A stretch of 64,000 bases of DNA from JAWKVD01 sp041398225. Its GTDB lineage: Bacteria > Pseudomonadota > Alphaproteobacteria > Caulobacterales > Hyphomonadaceae. Below the pieces are notes generated by a model. The model had not been told where the DNA came from. It saw only the letters and a program-made list of their open reading frames with translations, and made no database searches. Location: the NCBI GenBank assembly GCA_041398225.1, contig JAWKVD010000007.1, forward strand, positions 1 to 64,000, in the 5' to 3' direction. Both the position numbers and the translations under genes were made by a program. Shown piece by piece: positions 50,384 to 58,734 of the stretch (the first letter of the stretch is position 1; every line of letters starts with the position of its first letter).

Positions 50384-51388
50384 ATGCCAGCAGTTGTTCG
50401 CCCCGCCCGCGCGCAGGACCTCGATCGCCTGACCGCGATGATCGCCGATGTTGATCGCGGAATGCTCACCATGCCGTCCTCGCGCGAGGAAATGGCGGTG
50501 CGCATCGAACGCTCGGATGCGGCCCTGGCGCGCCCGCCCGCGCCGCCGGTGGACGAGACCTATTTCCTCATTCTGGAGGAGGATGGAGAGATCCTCGGCT
50601 CCTCCGGCCTGTTCACCAATCTCGGCTCCTCGCGCCCCTTCTATTCCTACCGGATTTCGCGCGACTCCAAGGTCTCGCCCGAACTGGGCGTGAAGGTCGA
50701 ACTCGACCTGCTCCACCTCGTCAACGACTACCATGGCGACACCGAACTCGGGACGCTGTTCCTCACCCGCAATGCGCGCGGCGGCGGGCGCGGGCGGCTT
50801 TTGTCTTTCGCGCGGCTGATGCTGATCGCGGTCGATCCCCTGCGCTTCGGCGCCAAGGCGATGGCCGAGATCCGCGGCTGGACCGACACGGAAGGGCGGT
50901 CGCCGTTCTGGGATGCGGTGGGCGCCAAGTTCTTCCGCATGGACTATCAGGCGGCCGACAGGCTCAGCGCCCGCGATCACCGCTTCATTTCCGATCTCAT
51001 GCCGCGCTATCCGATCTACGCGGACCTGCTTCCGCAGGAAGCGCGCGACGTCGTTGCGCGTCCCCATCCGGATGCGGAGCCGGCCTTCGCCCTGCTGAAG
51101 TCGCAGGGCTTCCGCTACAACAATGTCGTCGACATCTTCGACGCCGGGCCTTGCGTCGAGGCGTTCGTCGACCACATCGATGTGGTGCGCGGCTCGACGC
51201 GCATGTCGGCGCAGGAGTTCGTGTCCTCCAGCTCGCAGTCGCGCGGCCTTGTGGGCGCCTGTTCGATGCAGAACTTCGCCGTCACGCTGTTCGGACCGGG
51301 CGAAGACCGCGCCAGAACCGCCGAACGCATCGGCGTCTCGGGGTCGGATCAGATCCTGGTCTACGAAACGCGGAGCAGGGATTCGTGA
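50384..51388 (+). CDS. astA: Arginine N-succinyltransferase
   Basis: A 334-residue enzyme, first step of the arginine succinyltransferase (AST) pathway, transferring succinyl from succinyl-CoA to arginine. Marks are VRPARAQDLDRLTAMI at the start, RISRDSKVSPELGVKVELDLLHLVNDY, GTLFLTRNARGGGRGRLLSF, and FFRMDYQAADRLSARDHRFISDLMPRYPIY. GTG/ATGA-type overlap couples it with astD. A 205-base divergent gap to the exporter should contain the operon promoter. Confidence 0.94.
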   Translation: MPAVVRPARAQDLDRLTAMIADVDRGMLTMPSSREEMAVRIERSDAALARPPAPPVDETYFLILEEDGEILGSSGLFTNLGSSRPFYSYRISRDSKVSPELGVKVELDLLHLVNDYHGDTELGTLFLTRNARGGGRGRLLSFARLMLIAVDPLRFGAKAMAEIRGWTDTEGRSPFWDAVGAKFFRMDYQAADRLSARDHRFISDLMPRYPIYADLLPQEARDVVARPHPDAEPAFALLKSQGFRYNNVVDIFDAGPCVEAFVDHIDVVRGSTRMSAQEFVSSSSQSRGLVGACSMQNFAVTLFGPGEDRARTAERIGVSGSDQILVYETRSRDS

Positions 51389-52857
51389 AACTCAACGGCG
51401 AGATGTTGGCGGGGGGCGAGTGGCGCCAGGCGGGCGGTGCGGACTTCTCCTCGCACGCGCCGTCGGATGGATCGCTCGTCTGGACCGGACGCGCCGCGAC
51501 GGGCGCGGATGTCGACGCCGCCGTATCCGCCGCGGCTTCGGCTTTTCCGGCCTGGAAAGCGACGCCGCTCGATCAGCTCATCGCGCTGGTTCAAGCCTTC
51601 GCCGGGAAGGTCGGCGAGAACAAGGCCGAACTCGCGTCGCTGATCTCGCGCGAGATGGGCAAGCCGGTGTGGGACGCCCTGACCGAAGTCGGCGCCATGG
51701 TCGGCAAGGCGGCGCTCAGCGTGAAAGCCTATGACGACCGCACGCCCACGCGCGACATGGCCGCCGGAGCCTTCACCGCGCGCCTCAGCCACCATCCGCA
51801 CGGCGTCATGGCCGTGCTCGGCCCGTTCAACTTTCCCGGTCACCTTCCCAACGGCCACATCATGCCTGCGCTGATCGCGGGCAATACGGTGGTCTTCAAG
51901 CCGTCGGAAAAGACGCCCGCCGTCGCCGAGATGACGATCCGGCTCTGGCGCGAAGCGGGCGCGCCCGACGGCGTGCTCAATCTCGTGCAGGGCGCGCGCG
52001 AGCCCGCCGAGGCTTTGGTCGCGCATGACGATGTCGCCGGCGTCCTGTTCACCGGAAGCGTGCCCGCCGGGCGCGCCATCCACCGTGCGCTCGCCGGCCG
52101 CATCGAGAAGATCGTCGCGCTGGAGCTGGGCGGCAACAACCCGCTCGTCGTGTGGGACGCGGCCGACGCGGACGCCGCCGCCCGCCTGATCGTGAAATCC
52201 GCCTACATCACCGCCGGGCAGCGCTGCACCTGCGCGCGCCGCCTGATCGTGCCCGAAGGCGCAGAGGGCGACCGCATCGTCGATGCGCTCGCCGCCATGG
52301 TCGACCGCATCGTGGTGGACCGGCCGGACGCCGATCCCCAACCCTTTTTCGGTCCCGTGGTCTCCGCCGAGGCCGCCGGCACCGTCCTCGAGGCTCAGGC
52401 CGACTGGCTCAAGCGGGGCGGAACGGCGATCCGCCGGTCGACCGCGCTCAATCACGGGCCCGCCTTCGTCTCGCCGGGCTTGATCGACGTCACGGCGGCG
52501 GGCGAGCTGCCGGACGAGGAGATTTTCGGGCCGCTGCTTCAGGTGATCCGCACGCCGACCTTCGAGACCGCGCTCGAGATCGCCAACAACACTCGCTTCG
52601 GGCTGGCCGCCGGACTGATCTCGGATCGCGCCGACCTGTTCGACCGCTTCGCCTCTGAAGTGCGCGCGGGCGTCCTCAACTGGAACCGCCAGACCACCGG
52701 CGCATCGGGCGCCGCGCCGTTCGGCGGCGTCGGGCAGTCCGGCAACCATCGGCCGGCGGGTTTCTACTCGGCGGACTATTGCGCCTGGCCGATGGCCAGC
52801 CTGATCGCGCCGGGCGACGTCCATGACGACGAGGCGATCACGGGCCTGCGAACATGA
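51385..52857 (+). CDS. astD: Succinylglutamate semialdehyde dehydrogenase
   Basis: A 490-residue aldehyde dehydrogenase for the fourth AST step, NAD-dependent oxidation to N-succinylglutamate. NAD and active site motifs: GPFNFPGHLPNGHIMPALIAGN, FTGSVPAGR, the Glu in LELGGNNPLVVWD and the catalytic Cys in TAGQRCTCARRL. It starts at GTG 51385 within the astA stop and ends overlapping astB by 4 bases. Confidence 0.94.
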   Translation: MKLNGEMLAGGEWRQAGGADFSSHAPSDGSLVWTGRAATGADVDAAVSAAASAFPAWKATPLDQLIALVQAFAGKVGENKAELASLISREMGKPVWDALTEVGAMVGKAALSVKAYDDRTPTRDMAAGAFTARLSHHPHGVMAVLGPFNFPGHLPNGHIMPALIAGNTVVFKPSEKTPAVAEMTIRLWREAGAPDGVLNLVQGAREPAEALVAHDDVAGVLFTGSVPAGRAIHRALAGRIEKIVALELGGNNPLVVWDAADADAAARLIVKSAYITAGQRCTCARRLIVPEGAEGDRIVDALAAMVDRIVVDRPDADPQPFFGPVVSAEAAGTVLEAQADWLKRGGTAIRRSTALNHGPAFVSPGLIDVTAAGELPDEEIFGPLLQVIRTPTFETALEIANNTRFGLAAGLISDRADLFDRFASEVRAGVLNWNRQTTGASGAAPFGGVGQSGNHRPAGFYSADYCAWPMASLIAPGDVHDDEAITGLRT

Positions 52858-54191
52858 CGGCGTTCGAGGTCAATTTCGACGGCCTCGTCGGCCCCACGCA
52901 CAATTATGGCGGGCTGGCTCACGGCAATCTCGCCGCCGCCAAGAATGAAGGTCAGGTCTCCAACCCGAAGGAAGCCGCGCTTCAGGGCCTCGCCAAGATG
53001 CGCCTCATGCTGTCGCTGGGGCTGAAGCAGGGCGTTCTGCCGCCGCACGAGCGCCCGCACATTCCCTCGCTGCGCCGCATGGGGTTCTCCGGAACCGATG
53101 TGGAGATTGTATCGCTGGCGGCGCGCGCCAATCCGGTCTTGCTCACCAACCTGTCCTCCGCCTCCGCCATGTGGACCGCCAACGCCGCGACGGTCACGCC
53201 CTCGGCCGACGCCTCCGACGGTCGCGTTCATATCACGCCCGCGAACCTGTCCTCGCATTTTCATCGTGCGCTCGAAGCCGAAACGACCACGAACATTCTG
53301 CGGCGCATCTTCGCGGACCCGCGGGCGTTCCGTGTCCACGATCCCGTGCCGTTCCCGCACTTCGGAGATGAAGGCGCCGCCAACCACTGCCGGCTGTCGA
53401 AGGCGCATGGCGAACGCGGCGTCGAAGTGTTCGTCTACGGACAGTCCGCCTTCGGAGAGAAGACGCAGGGCCGTTTCAGCGCGCGCCAGGCGGTCGAGGC
53501 GAGCCACATCGTGATGACGCATCACGGCCTCGGTGCGGGGGGCGTGTTGCTGGCCCAGCAGGCCCGCGCCGCGATCGACGCCGGCGCCTTTCACAACGAT
53601 GTCGTCTCGGTGTCGAACGAAACCGTCCTGATGCATCACGAGCTGGCGTTCGAGAACCACGCCGCCTTCGCCGATGCGCTGCGCCGCGCCTGCGAGCCGC
53701 TCGGGTTCGAACCTGTCCTCTATGGCGCGCCGGCCGCCGAGCTCAGCCTCGCCGAGGCCGTGTCGTCCTACGTCTTCAACTCCCAGATCGTCACCTTGCC
53801 CGACGGGACCATGACGCTGATCCTGCCCGTCGAAACCGAAGAGACGCCGGCGGCCAAGGCCTATGTCGACGGCATCCTGGCCTCCAACGGCCCCATCCGC
53901 TCGGCGCGATACGTCGATCTGCGCCAGTCGATGCGCAATGGCGGCGGCCCCGCCTGCCTGCGTCTGCGCGTCGTCCTGACCGAGCCGGAGCTGGACCGTC
54001 TCGGCGCATCCGTCCTGCTCGACGAGGCGCGCATCGGCGAACTCGAAGCGGTCGTGCAGCGCCGCTATCGCGACCGCCTGTCGCCGTCCGATCTCGGCGA
54101 TCCGCAACTGCTCGACGACAGCCGCGCGGCGCTCGACGAGTTCTCCCGGATTCTCGGCCTCGAGGGCGTCTATGACTTCCAGCGCGCCTGA
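52854..54191 (+). CDS. astB: N-succinylarginine dihydrolase
   Basis: A 445-residue enzyme for the second AST step, releasing two ammonia and CO2 from succinylarginine. Signature VNFDGLVGPTHNYGGLAHGN begins the protein; FPHFGDEGAANHCRLS, THHGLGAGGVLLAQQ, VVSVSNETVLMHHE and QSMRNGGGPACLRLRVVL hold the expected His, Glu and Cys residues. astC and astE are not in the window, so the pathway must be completed elsewhere. Confidence 0.95.
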   Translation: MTAFEVNFDGLVGPTHNYGGLAHGNLAAAKNEGQVSNPKEAALQGLAKMRLMLSLGLKQGVLPPHERPHIPSLRRMGFSGTDVEIVSLAARANPVLLTNLSSASAMWTANAATVTPSADASDGRVHITPANLSSHFHRALEAETTTNILRRIFADPRAFRVHDPVPFPHFGDEGAANHCRLSKAHGERGVEVFVYGQSAFGEKTQGRFSARQAVEASHIVMTHHGLGAGGVLLAQQARAAIDAGAFHNDVVSVSNETVLMHHELAFENHAAFADALRRACEPLGFEPVLYGAPAAELSLAEAVSSYVFNSQIVTLPDGTMTLILPVETEETPAAKAYVDGILASNGPIRSARYVDLRQSMRNGGGPACLRLRVVLTEPELDRLGASVLLDEARIGELEAVVQRRYRDRLSPSDLGDPQLLDDSRAALDEFSRILGLEGVYDFQRA

Positions 54192-54720
54192 GACCGCGCC
54201 CGTCGTTGAGACAGAGCGGCTGATCCTGCGCCCGATGGCGCCGGGCGATCTCGACGACGCCTTCGCCATGTGGAGCGACCCGGCGGTCTATCGCCACATC
54301 GGCGGCCAGCCGCGCTCACGCGAGGAGGTCTGGCGCCGCATTCTCGGCAACGCCGGATCGTGGGCGCTTCTCGGCGTTGGGTCATGGATCGTCGAACGCA
54401 GGTCGGACGGCGCCTATCTCGGGCAGATCGGCTTCATCGAGGCGATGCGCGAGATGAGCCCGGCTTTCGCTCCAGGCGAGCTTGAGCTTGGCTGGGCCTT
54501 CTCGCCAAAAGCGCAGGGCGTCGGATACGCAGCCGAGGCGCTGGCCGCGTGCATCGCCTGGGCCGAGCGCGAGCGCCCGGGACGCACGATGGTGTGCATC
54601 ATCGATCCCGAGAACGCGCCTTCCATCCGCCTTGCTCAACGTCATGGGTTTCAGGAACGCTGCGCCACGACCTATCATGGCGCGCCGACGATTCAGTTCG
54701 AACGTCGCGCGGACAACTGA
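54172..54720 (+). CDS. GNAT-family N-acetyltransferase (RimJ-like)
   Basis: A 182-residue acetyltransferase. ETERLILRPMAPGDLDDAF is the typical start of RimJ/RimL-type proteins; GELELGWAFSPKAQGVGYAAEALAA holds the acetyl-CoA loop, and PENAPSIRLAQRHGFQE the final motif. It overlaps astB by 20 bases, in another frame, so it is part of the operon. The substrate is unknown. Confidence 0.87.
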   Translation: MTSSAPETAPVVETERLILRPMAPGDLDDAFAMWSDPAVYRHIGGQPRSREEVWRRILGNAGSWALLGVGSWIVERRSDGAYLGQIGFIEAMREMSPAFAPGELELGWAFSPKAQGVGYAAEALAACIAWAERERPGRTMVCIIDPENAPSIRLAQRHGFQERCATTYHGAPTIQFERRADN

Positions 54721-54736
54721 AAGGCCGGAAGAGCAT

Positions 54737-56233
54737 ATGGCGGGTGCGGGAACAGACGACGGCGTGATCCTCGCGATCGATCAGGGCACCACGTCCAGTC
54801 GCGCCATGGCGATCGGGCTCGGCGGCGCCGTCCGTGCATCCTCCCAGGAAGAATTTCCGCAGATTTTCCCGCAGGCCGGCTGGGTCGAGCACGACCCCGA
54901 AGCCATCTGGCGCACCACGCGCCGCACCGCCGAACAGACGATGCAGCGGCTCGACGGCCAGCCCGTCCTCGCCATCGGCGTCACCAATCAGCGCGAAACC
55001 GTTGTGGTCTGGGATCGCAAGACCGGCGAGGCGATCTACAACGCCATCGTCTGGCAGGACCGCCGAACCTCCGCCCGCACCGCCGAGCTTGAAGCGCAAG
55101 GCAAGGGCGCGCTGGTGGAGGAGCGCACGGGTCTCGTGCTCGATCCGTATTTCTCCGCCGCCAAGATCGCCTGGATTCTCGACCATGTGCCCGGCGCACG
55201 CGCGCGCGCCGAAAAGGGCGAGCTCGCCGCCGGCACCATCGATTGCTTCCTGATCTGGCGGCTCACCGGCGGGCGCGTGCACGCAACCGACGCCACCAAC
55301 GCCTCGCGCACCTCGCTTTACGACATCGTTCAGGGGCGCTGGGACGAAGAGCTGTGCGATCTGTTCCGCGTTCCGCCGAAGCTGCTTCCCGATGTGCGCG
55401 ACTCCGCCGGCGACTTTGGCGTCACCGATCTCCTGGGCCCGCCGCTTCCGATCCGGGGCGTCGGCGGCGATCAGCAGGCCGCGTTGGTCGGGCAGGCGTG
55501 TTTCGCGGCGGGCGAGGTCAAGTCCACCTACGGAACCGGCGCCTTTCTGGTTCTCAACACGGGCGACACGCGCGTGCGCTCCACCTCGCGCCTGTTGTCC
55601 ACCATCGCCTATCGCGTCGCCGGCAAGACCACCTACGCGCTTGAAGGCTCCATTCTCTCCGCCGGCTCCACCATCCAGTGGCTTCGCGACGAGCTGAAGA
55701 TCATCCGCGACGGCGCCCATGCGGGCGAGCTTGCGCAATCGGTTCCCGACAGCGCCGGCGTCTATCTTATCCCGGCCTTCGCCGGCCTCGGCGCGCCCTA
55801 CTGGGACGCCGATGCACGCGGCGCGCTTCTGGGCCTTACGCGCGGCACGACCATCTCCCATATAGCCAGGGCGGCGCTTGAAAGCGCGGCGTTCCAGACC
55901 GCCGAACTGCTGGACGCCATGGCCGTGGACGGCGTAATCCCGCACCGCATCCGCGTCGACGGCGGCATGGCGCGCAATGACTGGTTCCTGCAGACCCTGG
56001 CCGATACGCTCGGCGTCGGCGTGGACCGGCCCGTGAACACCGAAACCACCGCGCTGGGCGCCGCCGTGCTCGCCGCGGTCGGCGCCGGGGCGTTCTCGGA
56101 TCTGGGCGAGGCCGCTTCGGTCTGGAAGCTCGACCGCAGTTTCGAACCGCTGGTCGACGAAGCGTGGCGACATGAAAGACGCGAAGGATGGCGCACCGCC
56201 ATTTCGCGCGTGCTGACAGGAGAGTTGAAGTGA
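54737..56233 (+). CDS. glpK: Glycerol kinase
   Basis: A 498-residue FGGY kinase making glycerol 3-phosphate. LAIDQGTTSSRAMAI (phosphate 1), FPQAGWVEHDPEAIW, VTNQRETVVVWDRKTGEAIYNAIVWQDRRT, GGDQQAALVGQACF and GGMARNDWFLQTLAD match GlpK throughout. No glpF or glpD is adjacent; it follows the acetyltransferase gene by 16 bases and overlaps the next gene, so it is embedded in the ast operon. Confidence 0.94.
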   Translation: MAGAGTDDGVILAIDQGTTSSRAMAIGLGGAVRASSQEEFPQIFPQAGWVEHDPEAIWRTTRRTAEQTMQRLDGQPVLAIGVTNQRETVVVWDRKTGEAIYNAIVWQDRRTSARTAELEAQGKGALVEERTGLVLDPYFSAAKIAWILDHVPGARARAEKGELAAGTIDCFLIWRLTGGRVHATDATNASRTSLYDIVQGRWDEELCDLFRVPPKLLPDVRDSAGDFGVTDLLGPPLPIRGVGGDQQAALVGQACFAAGEVKSTYGTGAFLVLNTGDTRVRSTSRLLSTIAYRVAGKTTYALEGSILSAGSTIQWLRDELKIIRDGAHAGELAQSVPDSAGVYLIPAFAGLGAPYWDADARGALLGLTRGTTISHIARAALESAAFQTAELLDAMAVDGVIPHRIRVDGGMARNDWFLQTLADTLGVGVDRPVNTETTALGAAVLAAVGAGAFSDLGEAASVWKLDRSFEPLVDEAWRHERREGWRTAISRVLTGELK

Positions 56234-57138
56234 GCAGGCAAATCGAAATCGTGGAGGTCTCCGCGCGCGACGGCCTGCAGAACGAGCCGGGCGTCTTCTC
56301 CACCGCCGACAAGATCGAACTGATCGAGCGCTCCATCGCGGCCGGCGCCAGGCGCATAGAAGTCGCCAGCTTCGTTCATCCCGGCCGCGTGCCGCAAATG
56401 GCCGACGCCGAAGCGGTGTGCGTCGGTCTGCCCAAGCGCGACGCCTCCGAGGTCACCTATATCGGCCTCACCCTCAACAAGCGCGGCGCCCTGCGCGCGC
56501 TGGAGACGCAGGTGCACGAACTCGGCGCCGTCGTTTCCGCCAGCGACGGCTTCGGCACGCGCAATCAGGGTCGCACCTCCGACGAAACCCTTCAGGACGC
56601 GATCGAGATCATCCGTCTCGCGCGCGAACACGGGCGCACCGCGCAGGCCGTCATCTCGGTCGCGTTCGGCTGCCCCTTCGACGGCGAGATCGCGCCCGAG
56701 CGCGTCGCGGACCTGGCGCGCCGTCTCGCCGAAGCCGGCCCGCGCGAGATCGGCATCGCGGACACCATCGGCGTCGCGGTTCCCTCGCAGGTTCGCGCGG
56801 TCATGGCCGCCGTGAAGAAGGCGGCGCCCGGATTGCCGGTCCGCCTGCATTTCCACGACACGCGCAACACCGCCGTCGCCAATGCGTGGGCGGGCGTGGA
56901 GGAGGGCGCGGAAACGCTCGATTCGTCCATCGGCGGCATCGGCGGATGTCCCTTCGCGCCCAAGGCCACCGGCAATGTCGCCACCGAAGACATTCAGTAC
57001 ATGCTTCAGCGGTCCGGCGTTGAAACCGGGCTCTCGCTCGACGGGCTGATCGAAACCGCGAAATGGCTCGGCGGGCGCATGAACCGCGACCTTCCCGGTC
57101 TGGTCAGTCGCGCCGGCGGATTTCCCGCCAGCGCCTGA
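56230..57138 (+). CDS. Hydroxymethylglutaryl-CoA lyase
   Basis: A 302-residue TIM-barrel enzyme of the HMG-CoA lyase family, splitting 3-hydroxy-3-methylglutaryl-CoA to acetoacetate and acetyl-CoA in leucine breakdown. Visible are VSARDGLQNEPG with the catalytic Arg-Asp, the metal ligands in LHFHDTRNT, and the cysteine loop GGIGGCPFAPKATGN. Start is GTG at 56230 inside the glpK stop. Other 3-hydroxyacyl-CoA substrates are possible. Confidence 0.92.
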   Translation: MSRQIEIVEVSARDGLQNEPGVFSTADKIELIERSIAAGARRIEVASFVHPGRVPQMADAEAVCVGLPKRDASEVTYIGLTLNKRGALRALETQVHELGAVVSASDGFGTRNQGRTSDETLQDAIEIIRLAREHGRTAQAVISVAFGCPFDGEIAPERVADLARRLAEAGPREIGIADTIGVAVPSQVRAVMAAVKKAAPGLPVRLHFHDTRNTAVANAWAGVEEGAETLDSSIGGIGGCPFAPKATGNVATEDIQYMLQRSGVETGLSLDGLIETAKWLGGRMNRDLPGLVSRAGGFPASA

Positions 57139-57285
57139 GGCCGATTGACGCCTTGTGGCGCCTCTCATGACAGCTCCGTTAAGCGGGCCCCATATGACAG
57201 TCCCCCTTATGGCAGCATTGACCGTTTCCATGCCGGGGCCAGCCCCCTATGATGGGCGCAATCAAATCATCGAGGGGTGATCCAC

Positions 57286-58131
57286 ATGTGCCAGCACGAC
57301 AAGCTCGAGATCATGGAAGGTTCCGGCTCCGCGATCGCGATCGCAAAACCCGGCACGCTTCATCGCCGCGACGTCGTGCGCGGATTGTGGACCGGCTCGA
57401 TGGTGCTTGCGGCCGGCGGCCTCGCCGGATGCGAATCCGCCGCCGAATTCTTCGCCCCCTCCGACGCTGAACTGGTGCCGATGGCCGCCGAAGCCTGGGC
57501 GCAGACCAAGACCGAGACCCCGATCTCAAAAGACGCCGCCGCCAATCGCCGCCTGCAGAGCGTCGGTCCCAAGATCGCGCTCGCCGCCGGCCGTCCCAAC
57601 GACGACTGGGAGTTCGTGGTCTTCGACACCGAAGAGAAGAACGCCTTCGTGCTGCCGGGCGGAAAGGTCGGCTTCTACAAGGGCCTTCTCGATTTCACCG
57701 ACAATGACGATCAGGTCGCCGCCGTGCTCGGCCACGAGGTCGCCCACGTCACCCGCCGCCACGCCGCGCTGCGCTACGGGCAGCAGCAGGCCACCTCGCT
57801 CGGCCTCTCGCTCGGACAGATGGCGCTGGGCGGCACCCGCATGACCGAGGGCCAGAAGGATGCGCTGATGGCGGTCATGGGCGCCGGCGCCACGGTCGGC
57901 ATCATCCTGCCGTTCAGCCGCGACAATGAATCGGAAGCCGACAAGTTCGGCGTCGATTACATGCACTCCGCCGGATACGACGTCCGCGAAGCCGTACATC
58001 TGTGGGAGAAGATGGGCGCGGCCAGCAGCAGCGGGCGCCAGCCGGAATGGCTCTCCACCCACCCCGATCCCGCAACCCGGGTGCAGGACCTGCGCGGCTA
58101 CATCAACAATCACGGCTACGCGACCATCTAG
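57286..58131 (+). CDS. M48-family metalloprotease lipoprotein
   Basis: A 281-residue LoiP/BepA-like peptidase. A twin-arginine-like HRRDVVRGLW leads into a lipobox LAAGGLAGCES, so it is probably an outer-membrane lipoprotein. The zinc site is HEVAHVTRRH with the third ligand Glu in NESEADKFGVDYM. AFVLPGGKVGFYKGLLDF precedes it as usual. LSTHPDPATRVQDL is the family end. ATG at 57286 lies after GAGGGG. Such proteases degrade or mature outer-membrane proteins. Confidence 0.92.
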   Translation: MCQHDKLEIMEGSGSAIAIAKPGTLHRRDVVRGLWTGSMVLAAGGLAGCESAAEFFAPSDAELVPMAAEAWAQTKTETPISKDAAANRRLQSVGPKIALAAGRPNDDWEFVVFDTEEKNAFVLPGGKVGFYKGLLDFTDNDDQVAAVLGHEVAHVTRRHAALRYGQQQATSLGLSLGQMALGGTRMTEGQKDALMAVMGAGATVGIILPFSRDNESEADKFGVDYMHSAGYDVREAVHLWEKMGAASSSGRQPEWLSTHPDPATRVQDLRGYINNHGYATI

Positions 58132-58237
58132 GGAACACCCCGGCACGTCACGGGCGCGCCCCCCATCGCGAAACCGTCCCCGACCGAGGTCTTGCGCCGG
58201 CGGTCTAGCGCGACCGTTCTGGAATGTCTGGAATGAA

Positions 58238-58314
58238 TGGTACCGCCTCCCCGGTTTGAACGGGGGACCTCTAGATCCACAATCTAGCGCTCTAACCAAC
58301 TGAGCTAAGGCGGC
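58238..58314 (-). tRNA. tRNA-His (GTG anticodon)
   Basis: The minus strand folds as a complete 77-base tRNA with encoded CCA: acceptor GCCGCCT/AGGCGGT, D arm with AGCTCAGTTGGTTAGAGC, anticodon stem CTAGA/TCTAG around a TTGTGGA loop (anticodon GTG), and T arm CCCCG-TTCAAAC-CGGGG. The discriminator base is A73 and the base before G1 is T, so the usual G-1:C73 pair of tRNA-His is lacking; pair 1-72 is G-U. Confidence 0.96.
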
Positions 58315-58495
58315 ATGCTTCGCGGGAGCGATGCTCTTGGAGGCAAGCCTCTTACGCTGTTCGCCGCCGCAGGGCAAGCGCCCGAAACGCCTTCGCGCGC
58401 GGCGGCTTCGCGGGAAAAACGCCGCAAAATCCGACCCCTCCGGCGCATGGCCAGGATGGCGGGCGACACACCCCCGTCAATCCCAGAGAGGCATC

Positions 58496-58723
58496 ATGTC
58501 GTCCGTCGCCAAACCCGCCATCTTCTCCACAACGCTGCGCTTCCTCACCGCGGGCGGTCTCACGCTCGTCGTGTCGATCGTCAGCGAAGTCCTCAAGCCC
58601 GACACCGATTGGTGGCTGGTCGCCAACATGTCGGCCGGCCTCGTGGTCGGCGTGCTCGGCGGCGCCTATGGGCGCATCGTCGCGCAAGGCCCGATCCGGG
58701 GCGTTCTCCGCTCGCCCGACTGA
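58496..58723 (+). CDS. Small membrane protein, unknown
   Basis: A 75-residue protein with two hydrophobic stretches (LRFLTAGGLTLVVSIVSEVL and LVANMSAGLVVGVLGGAYGRI). AGAGAGG lies just ahead of the ATG at 58496, which is preferred to longer upstream frames running through the tRNA leader. It converges with the AsmA gene, 11 bases apart. No family is recognised. Confidence 0.55.
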   Translation: MSSVAKPAIFSTTLRFLTAGGLTLVVSIVSEVLKPDTDWWLVANMSAGLVVGVLGGAYGRIVAQGPIRGVLRSPD

Positions 58724-58734
58724 GCCGGTCCGCG

